The translations under genes and the position numbers were made by a program. From Enteractinococcus fodinae (GTDB lineage Bacteria > Actinomycetota > Actinomycetes > Actinomycetales > Micrococcaceae), in NCBI RefSeq assembly GCF_031458395.1, contig NZ_JAVDYJ010000001.1, positions 1,674,001 to 1,738,000 on the forward strand: a stretch of DNA of 64,000 nt, written 5' to 3'. Under the pieces are notes generated by a model. The model saw only the letters and a list, made by a program, of their open reading frames with translations. It searched no databases and was not told where the DNA came from. This document shows positions 8,956 to 18,381 of this stretch, piece after piece; the stretch's first letter is position 1, and each line of letters starts with the position of its first letter.

Positions 8956-9249
8956 TTAAGATGCTGCCCCTTGGAAGGCAACTAGACGGACGATCATCAC
9001 TATAAAGAACACTACAATAAAGGATAAATCCAGTGACACTGGTCCGAGTTGTAAGGGTGGGATAAACCGGCGGAAGAAGCGCAAAGGCGGATCAGTCATG
9101 GTCATGACTATTTCGGCAATGATGAGGTTGATGCCGCGCGGTCTCCAGTCCCGAACGAACGCGCCCACCAAGGAGTAGAGGATCCGCACTACTAGGATGA
9201 AGAAGTAAATGGTACTTACCAAGTACAGCAAGGTCCAAAGTAATTGCAC
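8956..9249 (-). CDS. YggT-family membrane protein
   Basis: A 97-aa integral membrane protein with two hydrophobic helices (about residues 1-30 and 70-93) joined by a basic/aromatic loop containing DPPLRFFRRFIPP, the family hallmark. The start is GTG at 9249. YggT genes next to sepF and divIVA are standard in Gram-positives; roles in division, turgor or secretion have been suggested but not settled. It starts 45 nt after sepF on the same strand and is probably cotranscribed with it. Confidence 0.9.
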   Translation of the reverse strand: MQLLWTLLYLVSTIYFFILVVRILYSLVGAFVRDWRPRGINLIIAEIVMTMTDPPLRFFRRFIPPLQLGPVSLDLSFIVVFFIVMIVRLVAFQGAAS

Positions 9250-9294
9250 GAGTCCTCAGTTTCTTCGGTATAGCGTCTGGTCGTTGTCGCCGTT

Positions 9295-9852
9295 TTAGGC
9301 CTGGTCGAAGAAGTCTTCGTCCTGGCTTGCAGCAGCGTTCCCCTCTACGACGTTTTCAACATTAGTAGGAGTCAGCAGGAACACCTTATTCGTGACTCGT
9401 TCGATTGCCCCGTGCAGTCCAAAGGCAAGACCCGCCGAGAAATCCACTAACCGCTTGGCTTCTGTTTCTGCCATATCAGTGACATTGATGATCACGGGGA
9501 CACCGGATCGAATGGCTTCACCGATCAGTTTGGCGTCATTATAAGACCGCGGGTGAATCGTACGCAGTTTGTGCACTTCAGCGCTTTCCTCTCGGGACTG
9601 GACCACACGTTTGATCGGCGTGACCGGTGCACGGTATTCGTCGTCTTCGTCTGGCACTGGTCGTGGACCAGTCGGTTTCGACTCCACCGGCTTGACAGGT
9701 TCTTGTGCGGCATCCGACGCAGTCGGTTTGGCCGCGATGTCTGCTGCAGCTGGACTCGCTTGGCGTTCTTCTTCGAGAAGCTCTTGTTCATAGGCTTCGT
9801 CACTATCAGCCAGACCCATTCGGATCATGGCTTTCTTGAATCCGCTAACCAT
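9295..9852 (-). CDS. sepF: Cell division protein SepF
   Basis: Membrane anchor of FtsZ in organisms lacking FtsA, which is also absent from this cluster. An N-terminal amphipathic segment (MVSGFKKAMIRMGL) binds membrane; a disordered acidic/Pro linker follows (about residues 20-90); the C-terminal domain carries VINVTDM and the AKRLVDFSAGLAFGL helix, then VFLLTP. ATG 9852 gives 185 aa and has GAGG 5 nt upstream, so it is preferred over the GTG two codons earlier. It follows pgeF in the usual order, but the PLP-protein gene ylmE/yggS that commonly sits between them is missing. Confidence 0.95.
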   Translation of the reverse strand: MVSGFKKAMIRMGLADSDEAYEQELLEEERQASPAAADIAAKPTASDAAQEPVKPVESKPTGPRPVPDEDDEYRAPVTPIKRVVQSREESAEVHKLRTIHPRSYNDAKLIGEAIRSGVPVIINVTDMAETEAKRLVDFSAGLAFGLHGAIERVTNKVFLLTPTNVENVVEGNAAASQDEDFFDQA

Positions 9853-9955
9853 GCGCACCTCAAATCCTTGATGGTTCTAGGACACTATTGACACTAGTAG
9901 ACAACCCCACGAAATCAGGGGAAATACGCGACCTGATTCGGTGTGTCGTAGACCA

Positions 9956-10708
9956 TTACGAGTTTTGTTGAGCTTTCCATACGAATCCAGCGATCCGTCC
10001 TTGACCGGGTTCGCGACGGTGGGAATAGTAGCGCTCATCGGAATAGGTACAAATATCACTGCGGACTACATCGACCGCTAAGCCGCTGAGAATGGTTTCG
10101 GCAGCCGCTGGAAGATCTAATGCCGGAGTGCCCCAGGATGTTTCAGCGCCGATGTTTGCGTAGCGGTGCACTGCCCTGGTTCTCATGGCCAGTGGCACTT
10201 CGTAGCAGTCGCCGCAAATGCTGGGACCGATCACCGCGGTGATGTTCCCTCCGCCTGCAGTGTTCAGTTCGCGCAACTGAGCCACGGTGTTCTCAAGAAT
10301 GCCGTTCAATAACCCGACTCGGCCGGCGTGTGCCACAGCGGAAGGACCGTAGTCGGTGGTAAAGGCCACCGGCAAACAGTCCGCGACCAGGATGGCTAAG
10401 GGATCGTCGCCATCCGTAGACACTATCGCATCTGCTTCTTCGAGAATATCCTGATCTGCCCAGCCGTCTGTGCCTGCCTTGACGACCCTGTTGGAGTGGA
10501 CCTGTGAGACGAATCGGGTGGTCCCGGGCTCAATGCCTAACTCGCGTTCGACATTATGGCGATGGGACCGAACCTCGGCTGCGGTCTGCGCCTCGCTCAG
10601 TACCGTAGTTGACATGTTCCCGGCCTTTACCGTGGTAAATGCGACATGGTGCGTGGAACCAGGTTGGGCCGGGTATGTCAGGTACTTATTTGAGGAAGTC
10701 AGGGACAT
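9956..10708 (-). CDS. pgeF: Peptidoglycan editing factor / purine nucleoside phosphorylase (YfiH, laccase-domain)
   Basis: A 250-aa YfiH/DUF152 protein. The zinc-binding His-Cys-His set is visible: [17 protein letters not shown] and [13 protein letters not shown]; the [12 protein letters not shown] motif follows. Members act as purine nucleoside phosphorylases and, in E. coli, suppress misincorporation of serine in muropeptides; old annotations call them polyphenol oxidases. The ATG at 10708 makes it overlap the ftsZ end by 23 bp, implying translational coupling. Position directly after ftsZ is the conserved ylmD position. Confidence 0.9.
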   Translation of the reverse strand: MSLTSSNKYLTYPAQPGSTHHVAFTTVKAGNMSTTVLSEAQTAAEVRSHRHNVERELGIEPGTTRFVSQVHSNRVVKAGTDGWADQDILEEADAIVSTDGDDPLAILVADCLPVAFTTDYGPSAVAHAGRVGLLNGILENTVAQLRELNTAGGGNITAVIGPSICGDCYEVPLAMRTRAVHRYANIGAETSWGTPALDLPAAAETILSGLAVDVVRSDICTYSDERYYSHRREPGQGRIAGFVWKAQQNS

Positions 10709-11861
10709 CTAGGTCGTCGTTGCGTTTATTGGAAGACTCGACCACGGTCGGCAGTGGCTCAACGTTGGAGCGTTCGGGCTCTTCCTGGGGGCTGGTAGCG
10801 GTCTCTGAGGGTGCGCGACCATCGGTGGCATCCGGTCCGCTGACAGGACTGATTGAGGCCACCGGTGCCACTGGTGCGGCCACCTGAGATTGCGGGGCCT
10901 CGTGGTTGCTTTTAACGGGGTCATCGAAACCGGCTGCGATGACGGTGACGCGTACTTCGTCGCCGAGGTTGTCGGAAATAACCGCACCGAAGATGATATT
11001 GGCTTCGGGGTGGGCAACTTCCTGCACCATACGTGCAGCTTCGTTGATTTCGAACAGGCCCATATCGGTGCCACCCTGGATGGAAAGCAACACACCGTGT
11101 GCGCCATCGATCGAAGCTTCCAGTAACGGGGAGGCAATGGCGGCTTCGGTAGCTTCCACCGCACGGTTCTCGCCTTGCGCCGCACCGAGCCCCATCAGGG
11201 CAGAGCCAGCTCCTTGCATCACAGACTTGACGTCTGCGAAGTCAAGGTTAATGAGCCCGGCGGTCGTGATGAGGTCGGTAATACCTTGAACACCGGACAG
11301 TAAGACTTTATCGGCTTCTTCAAACGCCTCCATGATGGAGATGGAACGATCAGAAATGGACAGCAGACGGTCATTCGGGATGACGATGAGTGTGTCGACT
11401 TCATCGCGCAGTGCTTCAATGCCGGTTTCGGCATTGGTGGCACGACGACGACCTTCGAAGGTGAAAGGTCGAGTTACCACGCCGATGGTGAGCGCACCCA
11501 GGGAACGTGCAACTCGAGCCACCACTGGTGCTGCACCAGTTCCCGTCCCACCGCCTTCTCCGGCGGTCACAAAGACCATGTCGGCGCCCTTGAGGGCTGC
11601 TTCGATCTCTTCGACGTGATCTTCGGCAGCTTGGCGACCGACCTCAGGATCGGCGCCGGCGCCCAAGCCTCGAGTCAGTTCACGTCCGACGTCCAGTTTC
11701 ACTTCGGCAGAGGACATCAACAGGGCTTGAGCATCGGTGTTGATGGCAATGAATTCAACGCCGCGCAAGCCGACATCGATCATTCGGTTGACAGCGTTCA
11801 CGCCGCCGCCGCCGACACCAACAACTTTGATGACGGCCAGGTAGTTCTGGGGTGAGCTCAC
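10686..11861 (-). CDS. ftsZ: Cell division GTPase FtsZ
   Basis: Tubulin-like GTPase that polymerises into the division ring. The nucleotide-binding part begins with [18 protein letters not shown] (about residues 10-27); the tubulin signature GGGTGTGA is at 104-111; the T7 loop with [11 protein letters not shown] is near 205. A variable linker (about 320-380) leads to the conserved C-terminal peptide DLDVPDFLK (383-391), which binds SepF in actinobacteria. 391 aa. A 147-bp gap upstream separates it from ftsQ, consistent with extra promoters for ftsZ. Confidence 0.98.
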   Translation of the reverse strand: MSSPQNYLAVIKVVGVGGGGVNAVNRMIDVGLRGVEFIAINTDAQALLMSSAEVKLDVGRELTRGLGAGADPEVGRQAAEDHVEEIEAALKGADMVFVTAGEGGGTGTGAAPVVARVARSLGALTIGVVTRPFTFEGRRRATNAETGIEALRDEVDTLIVIPNDRLLSISDRSISIMEAFEEADKVLLSGVQGITDLITTAGLINLDFADVKSVMQGAGSALMGLGAAQGENRAVEATEAAIASPLLEASIDGAHGVLLSIQGGTDMGLFEINEAARMVQEVAHPEANIIFGAVISDNLGDEVRVTVIAAGFDDPVKSNHEAPQSQVAAPVAPVASISPVSGPDATDGRAPSETATSPQEEPERSNVEPLPTVVESSNKRNDDLDVPDFLK

Positions 11862-12008
11862 GATATGATCCCTATTCTGCGTTCGTGGTGGGACGAAGAT
11901 CCAGCTGCGTCCAAGGTTCCTTCATTAGCACACGATATGCTCACACCTGCGGCTGGGCAATGACCCGGAGCCGTGTGTCGGCACGATCGTGCAAATTTGC
12001 TCCGGTGT

Positions 12009-13007
12009 TTACCGTGTCACGGGGAAATCGGGTGCTGATACATCATACTCAGAGATTTCAGCTGCCTGGTCCTCATCGAGCCCAAGTAACGCTTCTAATA
12101 CTTGAATCTTTTTCTGTGCTTGTTCATTATTGCCCCACATGACGGTCTTGCCAGAGCTCAGTTCAAGTTCGATTGAATCGATCGAAGCCCCGGATGCGGC
12201 CCGGACCTCTTCGCGCAGATCGTCAGGTAATGATCCCAGCACTTCGGTAATAGTATCGAAGACCTCTTGATCCACGACATCGGATGCCGAGGCGACCACC
12301 GGTAGGTCAAACTCTTGGGCACGTTGTGAGGGGATTTCTGCCAGCTCGATGCCGGATTCGGAAAAGACGACATACTGTTTGCCTTTGGGACTCATGGCAA
12401 CAGGAGTGTGTTCATTGACGATTACTACGAGCCCATGCGGTGGTTCAGCTCTGACCGTGACATCATCGACTGCGGGCGTGTCAGCAAAAAGTTCTGTCAC
12501 GTTACGATCGTTGACCTGCGGCAAAGGGGTACCAGCCAGAACCGCGGTGCGTTCTTCGGCCTCCGATTCGGCAACCAAATCAAGCCCTTCGTGGGATATC
12601 TCTTCGATGGCCAAAATTGGGCTGAAATACAGCAGTGCCCAGCCGCCGGTGACCACGACCAGCACGATAATCGCAGTAATGGTCCATACCTTCCGCCGCC
12701 GTGCCTTACGGTGCTCGGGGCTGGGCGGCAGTTCAAGGACGGTTTGTTGGTCCGCAGCGGGTTGCAGTTGCTGCGGTTCGCGTGCCGGTTTGGTCGCCCT
12801 CGACTTGGCCCGTGCTGTGCTGGAAGTTGATCCGGTCGGGCGCGTGGAGTCGTCACCGTTGGGGCCATCGAGGTTGGATTCAATAACTGTTTTTTTATCT
12901 GAATCCAACGGGCGTTCGACAGAAATAGATTTGATCGGTTTGTCAGACGAGAGGCCCGGGAACTTCTCGGCGATTGGATCGTCGTCGTGGGGAGGATGCT
13001 TGGCCAT
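12009..13007 (-). CDS. ftsQ: Cell division protein FtsQ
   Basis: Bitopic divisome protein bridging early and late proteins. It has a long polar Pro/Ser/Thr cytoplasmic N-terminus (about 115 residues), one transmembrane helix (TITAIIVLVVVTGGWALLYF), a POTRA domain beginning LAIEEISHEGLD, and a beta domain ending in DVSAPDFPVTR. ATG 13007 gives 332 aa; an upstream start would overlap murC deeply. It begins 4 nt after the murC stop. Sequence identity in this family is low, so the call rests on architecture and position between murC and ftsZ. Confidence 0.92.
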   Translation of the reverse strand: MAKHPPHDDDPIAEKFPGLSSDKPIKSISVERPLDSDKKTVIESNLDGPNGDDSTRPTGSTSSTARAKSRATKPAREPQQLQPAADQQTVLELPPSPEHRKARRRKVWTITAIIVLVVVTGGWALLYFSPILAIEEISHEGLDLVAESEAEERTAVLAGTPLPQVNDRNVTELFADTPAVDDVTVRAEPPHGLVVIVNEHTPVAMSPKGKQYVVFSESGIELAEIPSQRAQEFDLPVVASASDVVDQEVFDTITEVLGSLPDDLREEVRAASGASIDSIELELSSGKTVMWGNNEQAQKKIQVLEALLGLDEDQAAEISEYDVSAPDFPVTR

Positions 13008-13011
13008 GGTA

Positions 13012-14511
13012 CTAGGTGTTGCGGACGGTAAGTTCGGACAGGATGTCGTCAATGAGTTGGTTGACGTCTCCTGCACCAAGCGTCAAAATAATATCCCCCG
13101 GAGTGGCGGCTTGCACGACGGATTGGACCGCTTGGTCCGGGGTAGCCACCTGGGTCGCGTGCGGATAGCGGGCTGTGAGCTCCGGTGCTAACTGACCGGT
13201 GATCAATTCAGCGGTGACACCATCGATGGGAGTCTCACGGGCGCGGTAAATATCAAGTACTCGCACGGTCGAGGCCTGGGAGAGAGCTTCAGCAAATTCG
13301 GGGGCGAAATCGCGCGTGCGGGAGTACAAATGCGGTTGGAAAATGACATGAACCTTCTTGCCGGCGGCCATGCTGTTGGCCGCACGAATTGCTGCCTGGA
13401 CTTCGGTGGGGTGGTGTGCGTAGTCGTCAAAAACCCGGATGTCATTGATGGTTCCGTGGTGTTCAAACCGTCGAGCCGAACCGGCAAAAGCCGATAATCC
13501 TTTGGCTGCGGCATCGGCTGGCACACCTGCCACGACTGCGGCCAGCAGTACGCCGGCGGCGTTAAGTGCGTTGTGTGTTCCGGGTGTGGCCAGCTGCACT
13601 TCCTGATAGCTACCATCTGCAAACCGGTAGGTGACATGCTGGCCGGTTTCGGCATCATCGGGCTGGATGTCGATGATGGCTAAATCCAGTTGCCTGTCAT
13701 GGGTGTTGAGATTTTGGTGCGGATTCATACTGGAGACGAGCCCGTATGTGTAAACCTCTGCTCCGGTGGCACCAGCATCACGGTGACGCTGTCCCAGCGC
13801 AGCTGCGCCAGCGTCATCGGCACAGAGCACCAGGGCACCATCAGGTCGGATTTGGGCCGCGAAGTCGCTGAAGACTTGGTGGACTGCGGCCTCAGTCCCG
13901 TAGTAGTCGAGATGGTCGGCCTCAATGTTGGTGATAATCGAGATATCGGGAGTGTAGTTCAGCAGGGACCCATCGGATTCGTCGGCTTCGGCAATGAACC
14001 AGTCACCAGCACCGTGATCCGCATTGGTCCCAAGGTTTGCGATCCCAGCGCCCACCGCAAAAGACGGGTCGTAGCCGGCGTGTTTGAAAGTTACCGCCGC
14101 CATCGACGAGGTCGTGGTCTTACCGTGCGTGCCAGCTACAGTCAGGACTTTCTTACCATCCATGGCTGCCGCGAGCCCCTGGGAGCGGTGATACACCGGA
14201 ATACCGGCGGCTTCTGCCGCTTGGCGTTCGGTATTCTCCGCGCCAGCAACCGTCGAAGCGATGATGAGGTCAATGGGTTGACCGGTCTCCTGCTCGGCGC
14301 GGGCAATATTGTCCGCCGCGTATCCCACATAGAGGATGGCCCCGCGTTCCCGCAAGCTGTCCATGACCGGTAGGTCTTTGGCGTCTGTGCCAGTCACGGT
14401 GATGCCCCGTGCCGCCATAATGCGCGCGACCCCGGAGACCCCCACTCCCCCGACACCCAGAAAATGGGCATGGGAGATCTCGTGGAGTGCTGGTACGGGC
14501 TGTTGGGTCAT
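13012..14511 (-). CDS. murC: UDP-N-acetylmuramate--L-alanine ligase
   Basis: Adds L-Ala to UDP-MurNAc in the cytoplasm. The Rossmann-like N-terminal domain has GVGGVGVSGVARIM (about residues 16-29); the ATP P-loop is VAGTHGKTTTSSM; EADESDGSLL and the IEADHLDYY segments are typical of the Mur ligase central domain; the C-terminal domain has DDYAHHPTEV. 499 aa. The start overlaps the murG stop by 4 bp (14508-14511), showing tight coupling. Confidence 0.97.
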   Translation of the reverse strand: MTQQPVPALHEISHAHFLGVGGVGVSGVARIMAARGITVTGTDAKDLPVMDSLRERGAILYVGYAADNIARAEQETGQPIDLIIASTVAGAENTERQAAEAAGIPVYHRSQGLAAAMDGKKVLTVAGTHGKTTTSSMAAVTFKHAGYDPSFAVGAGIANLGTNADHGAGDWFIAEADESDGSLLNYTPDISIITNIEADHLDYYGTEAAVHQVFSDFAAQIRPDGALVLCADDAGAAALGQRHRDAGATGAEVYTYGLVSSMNPHQNLNTHDRQLDLAIIDIQPDDAETGQHVTYRFADGSYQEVQLATPGTHNALNAAGVLLAAVVAGVPADAAAKGLSAFAGSARRFEHHGTINDIRVFDDYAHHPTEVQAAIRAANSMAAGKKVHVIFQPHLYSRTRDFAPEFAEALSQASTVRVLDIYRARETPIDGVTAELITGQLAPELTARYPHATQVATPDQAVQSVVQAATPGDIILTLGAGDVNQLIDDILSELTVRNT

Positions 14512-15623
14512 CGGGATACCTTCGTTTCGGTAATGATGGTGGCCATAGTTTCGGCTGCATCAGTGATGCCAAGATTCTTTGCTGTCTGGCTCATGTATTC
14601 CAACCTTGGCGTATCTTTGAGCAGATTCGGTAGCCGGGTGGCGACCCACTGCGCGGTGAAGTGTTCATCTGGGACGACGACCGCTGCGCCGTGTTCCTGA
14701 AGACCGGCCGCGTTGAGTTCTTGCTCGCCGTTGCCGACAGGTAGCGGCACGAGGACCGAAGGCAAACCGATGGCGGCTATTTCGTGCACCGTGCCAGCAC
14801 CAGCACGGGCGACAATAAGATCGGCGGTCTGATAGACCCGGGCCAATCCGTCAATGTATTCGATTTGCACATAGCCTGGGGCGGTGACCGGTTGACCGTG
14901 CCCATCGGTGACGGTTTTGCCTCGACCCGTGAGATGTAAAATTTGTGCTCCAGTGGCGAGCAGGTCGTCCAGCGCCCCGCTGATGGCCGTGTTGATGTTG
15001 AGCGCACCCGAGGATCCACCGGTGACGACCAGCGTGGTTTTGTCCGGATCGAGCCCTAGCGAACGCCGAGCTTGAGCTTTCATGGTGGGGCCGGTGGGCA
15101 GATCGGTAATTTCCATGCGCATCGGCATGCCCACGTGGATCGCCCCGGGCAGAGCAGTGCCTTCGAAAGCGCACGCAACCACAGTGGCAAACCGGGCCGC
15201 CAAGCGATTCGCTAGCCCGGGCCGCACGTTACCTTCGTGTACAATGACCGGTATTTTCTCTGCCCTTGCTGCCAAATACACCGGAGTGGCAGCGTATCCC
15301 CCCACTCCAACCACGACTTGGGTGCGGTGGTCCCGTAAGAGTTTGCGAGCCTGTTTCACGGCCTTACGCAATCGCCACGGCACTGAGACTAAATCCACCG
15401 AGAGACTGCGCGGCATGGGGACTTTGGCGACCGTGGCGAACTCATATTTCGCATCGGGTATCAGCGTGGCTTCCATGCCTTCTGCCGTGCCGATCATGAG
15501 AATATCCGGGCGGATCTCGGTATCCTGGCATTTGCGTTGCAGCGCATCGGCCATGGCAAGCATTGGTGAAACATGTCCGGCTGTTCCGCCGCCGCAAAAG
15601 ACGACGTTCATGGTCGTAGTCAT
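14508..15623 (-). CDS. murG: UDP-GlcNAc:lipid I N-acetylglucosaminyltransferase
   Basis: GT28 enzyme that makes lipid II from lipid I at the inner face of the membrane. The donor/acceptor N-domain starts with VVFCGGGTAGHVSPMLA; VGVGGYAATPVYLAA and VIVHEGNVRPGLANR are typical of the family; the UDP-binding C-domain has LVVTGGSSGALNIN and ARAGAGTVHEIAAIGLPSVL. The ATG at 15623 overlaps the ftsW stop by 4 bp and gives 371 aa; ATG 15611 is a possible alternative. The longer open frame upstream is antisense-like extension into ftsW and is not coding. Confidence 0.97.
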   Translation of the reverse strand: MTTTMNVVFCGGGTAGHVSPMLAMADALQRKCQDTEIRPDILMIGTAEGMEATLIPDAKYEFATVAKVPMPRSLSVDLVSVPWRLRKAVKQARKLLRDHRTQVVVGVGGYAATPVYLAARAEKIPVIVHEGNVRPGLANRLAARFATVVACAFEGTALPGAIHVGMPMRMEITDLPTGPTMKAQARRSLGLDPDKTTLVVTGGSSGALNINTAISGALDDLLATGAQILHLTGRGKTVTDGHGQPVTAPGYVQIEYIDGLARVYQTADLIVARAGAGTVHEIAAIGLPSVLVPLPVGNGEQELNAAGLQEHGAAVVVPDEHFTAQWVATRLPNLLKDTPRLEYMSQTAKNLGITDAAETMATIITETKVSR

Positions 15624-16837
15624 TGTGTCGATTGTACGCTTTCTTTGGTGGCTGACGGCGTCTGAGCGCGCACGGTTGCGTCGTGCAGTTCTTGGGCTTG
15701 TTGTCGGGCGAACGATAGCACCACACCGACCGCGAGGATGGCCATCAGCAAGGCGGATCCCCCGGCTGAGATAAATGGTAATGGCACCCCAATGACGGGC
15801 AGCAATCCGGTGACCATGGCAATGTTCATAAATGCCTGACCCAGGAGCCACGTCATGATGGCCCCGGTGGAAATCCGTACGAAGGGATCGGTGGTGTTAT
15901 AAGCGACGCGAAACATACCGATACCCAGGGTGATGAATAGCCCCAGCACAAGAAGCGCGCCGAGTAAGCCGAGTTCTTCGCCGAGCACCGTGAAGATAAA
16001 GTCGTTACCGGCTTCGGGGATATAGGACCATTTTTGCCGCGATTGGCCCAAACCTACGCCGAACCAGCCGCCGGAAGCCAGGGCAAAGATGCCTTGTTCG
16101 TATTGATAACAGGGATCGGAAGCGTGATCGCAGTTGCCCAACCAGGCTTCAATACGCAGCATGCGGTTGCTGGAAAACAATGTTGCAACCACAACGCCGA
16201 CCAAGCCGAGGGCGGCCATGCCGGCTAGATAGATGCTACGCATCCCGCCCAGGTACAGCACCGCTGCGATAATCAGCAGCATGATCAACACGGTTCCAAG
16301 GTCGCGCCCCATCAAAATGAGCAGCACAATCAACGCGCCGAAGGGAAACACGACGGGCACCAGCAAGTTTTTGCCGTAGCCTTCGAGTTTAAGTTTCTGG
16401 CTCAGTGCATAAGCGGCCCACACGCTAAAGGCGAGTTTTGCCGCTTCAGCAGGTTGGAAGGAAAACCCGGCCACGCGCAGCCAGTTCCGGTTGCCGTTAA
16501 TTTCAACCCCCAGGGGGGTAAATACTAAGATCAGCAGGCCGATGGATAACAGCAACATAACTCTGGCAAGCCGGTAATAGGTTTCACGACGCCATTTACC
16601 CATCCAGAACAACAAGGCGACACCGATGACCGCGTAAACGCCTTGGGATCTCAGGGAGGCGAACGAACCAGCACCACCGATATCTTCGACCGAAGAAGCT
16701 GACAGCACCATCACCACCCCGATGAAGGTCAACGCAAGGGTCGGCCCCAGAATCAGCCAGTAGGCAGACTTGGTCGAGTGTGTCCCGGTGAGCCAATCCC
16801 AGGCACGAGCTACATGAGGTGTTGGACCGTTGCTCAT
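15620..16837 (-). CDS. ftsW: Lipid II polymerase / SEDS protein FtsW
   Basis: Septal peptidoglycan glycosyltransferase that works with FtsI. 405 aa with about ten transmembrane helices. SEDS landmarks are present: NGNRNWLRVAGFSFQPAE, GRDLGTVLIM, the extracellular loop with the SGGWFGVGLGQSRQKW motif and IPEAGNDFIFTVLGEELG, and the VIGVPLPFISAGGSALL signature. The N-terminal 25 residues are cytoplasmic. A 23-nt gap separates it from murD upstream. Confidence 0.96.
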   Translation of the reverse strand: MSNGPTPHVARAWDWLTGTHSTKSAYWLILGPTLALTFIGVVMVLSASSVEDIGGAGSFASLRSQGVYAVIGVALLFWMGKWRRETYYRLARVMLLLSIGLLILVFTPLGVEINGNRNWLRVAGFSFQPAEAAKLAFSVWAAYALSQKLKLEGYGKNLLVPVVFPFGALIVLLILMGRDLGTVLIMLLIIAAVLYLGGMRSIYLAGMAALGLVGVVVATLFSSNRMLRIEAWLGNCDHASDPCYQYEQGIFALASGGWFGVGLGQSRQKWSYIPEAGNDFIFTVLGEELGLLGALLVLGLFITLGIGMFRVAYNTTDPFVRISTGAIMTWLLGQAFMNIAMVTGLLPVIGVPLPFISAGGSALLMAILAVGVVLSFARQQAQELHDATVRAQTPSATKESVQSTQ

Positions 16838-16860
16838 ATCGTGCTCCTGGTAGTGCGTAA

Positions 16861-18381
16861 TCAGTGTCCGGGGTAGTTGATGTCGGATAGTAGTTGTGCG
16901 ATGGCCTGCGTGAACGCTTCACCGCGAACGTTGTAGTTGGCGAACTGATCCATTGAGGCTGCTGCAGGCGACAGCAGGACTGTATCGTGTGGGTCAGCGA
17001 TCCGGTGGGCCAGGTTGACGACTTCTCGCATCACCGCTGACCCGTTTGCAAACTCCACTGTAGTGTCTTTGAGGTAGTCGGTGTAGATAGGCACCTCGGG
17101 TGCGTGTCGCTGCAGTGCTTCAACGATGGGCGCTTGATCGGTCCCGATCAGGATCACGGCCTTGAGCCGCTCCTGGTGGTGACGGACCAACTCATCATAT
17201 GAGGCACCCTTGGCCAAGCCACCGGCAATCCAGATGATGGGGTCATAGGTTGCCAGAGCCGCGTCAGTCGCGTGGGGGTTGGTGCCTTTGGAGTCATCAA
17301 CCCATAAGACGTCATGGAAGTGAGCCACCGACTGGATCCGGTGAGGTTCAGGTTCGTAGGAGCGCAAACCTGCTTGAATTGCGGCTGGTTCTACTCCGAC
17401 TGCCCGTACCAGGGCCGCTGCGGCCAGCGCGTTGAAGACCATGTGCTTGGGCGCGGGATTGCCGATGTCGGAGAATTGAGCTAATTCATAGGCTTGGCTT
17501 GCCCGGTTGGTCAGGAATGCCCGGTCCACCAGGAGGTCGTCAACGACTCCAACCATCGAACGCTGCGGCGTGTCGGTTGTTATGCCGATCGCACGACAGC
17601 CTTCAATGACGTCAGCTTCTTCGACCATGCGCATGGTCTCGGGCTCTTCGTCGTTGTAGATGGCCGCGATTCTGGTGTTTTCATAAATCTTGGCTTTTGC
17701 CGCTGTGTAGTTAGGAAATCCCCCGTGCCAGTCGAGGTGGTCTTCGGCAAGATTGAGGACCACCGAGGCTTCAGGTTCGATGTGTTGGATCCAATGCAAC
17801 TGGAATGAGGAAAGTTCCACAATGAGTAGGTCGTATCCCTCTGGGTAGCGAATCGCGTCCAGAATTGGGGTGCCCACGTTGCCCACGGCGATTGCCTCAA
17901 GTCCTTGGGCTCGCGCCATCGCTTGCGCCATGGTGGCCACCGTGGTCTTACCGTTCGTGCCGGTCAGGGCGACCCATTTAGCGGTCCGTTTGCCGTGGCG
18001 CTGTCGAACTCGCCAGGCGAATTCAATGTCCCCCCAAATAGGGATGTCGGCCTTTTGGGCAGCAACGAGCACCGGGTTATCCGGCCGCCACCCGGGCGAG
18101 GTGATGACCACGTCGATACGGCCACCAGTCGCCGCAGGATCAGGGAGCCCTTGTACCGCCTCTTGGCCCAGGAGCACCTCTTTGACCCCGACGATTTTGA
18201 GCGTGTCTGCTGCCTGCCGATTGTGCTCAGTGTCTTGGCCATCGATGACCATGACCGAGGCCCCGAGTTCAGCTAGCGTGTCAGCTACAGAGAATCCTGT
18301 GACGCCGATACCGGTCACGAGCACTGACAGTTGGGACCAGTCAGCATCCCAGCTGGTGAGTTCATCAAGGTTAATGCTCAT
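16861..18381 (-). CDS. murD: UDP-N-acetylmuramoylalanine--D-glutamate ligase
   Basis: Adds D-Glu in the second peptide step of wall precursor synthesis. VLVTGIGVTGFSVADTL forms the N-terminal nucleotide-like binding turn; the P-loop is ALTGTNGKTTVATM; LNLAEDHLDWHG and VWVDDSKGTNPHA are conserved Mur ligase blocks. The ATG at 18381 overlaps the mraY stop by 4 bp (18378-18381) and gives 506 aa, somewhat longer than many MurD proteins (about 440-450), mostly from a longer N-terminal domain and linker. Confidence 0.96.
   Translation of the reverse strand: MSINLDELTSWDADWSQLSVLVTGIGVTGFSVADTLAELGASVMVIDGQDTEHNRQAADTLKIVGVKEVLLGQEAVQGLPDPAATGGRIDVVITSPGWRPDNPVLVAAQKADIPIWGDIEFAWRVRQRHGKRTAKWVALTGTNGKTTVATMAQAMARAQGLEAIAVGNVGTPILDAIRYPEGYDLLIVELSSFQLHWIQHIEPEASVVLNLAEDHLDWHGGFPNYTAAKAKIYENTRIAAIYNDEEPETMRMVEEADVIEGCRAIGITTDTPQRSMVGVVDDLLVDRAFLTNRASQAYELAQFSDIGNPAPKHMVFNALAAAALVRAVGVEPAAIQAGLRSYEPEPHRIQSVAHFHDVLWVDDSKGTNPHATDAALATYDPIIWIAGGLAKGASYDELVRHHQERLKAVILIGTDQAPIVEALQRHAPEVPIYTDYLKDTTVEFANGSAVMREVVNLAHRIADPHDTVLLSPAAASMDQFANYNVRGEAFTQAIAQLLSDINYPGH

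Noticed and set aside
13690-14373. Open frame of 227 codons on the plus strand opposite murC
   Set aside because: It lies wholly antisense to a clear murC and its translation has no recognisable family or ribosome site; long antisense frames are common in high-GC DNA.
15082-15774. Open frame of 230 codons on the plus strand opposite murG/ftsW
   Set aside because: Antisense to two well-identified genes, with low-complexity Arg/Ala-rich translation.
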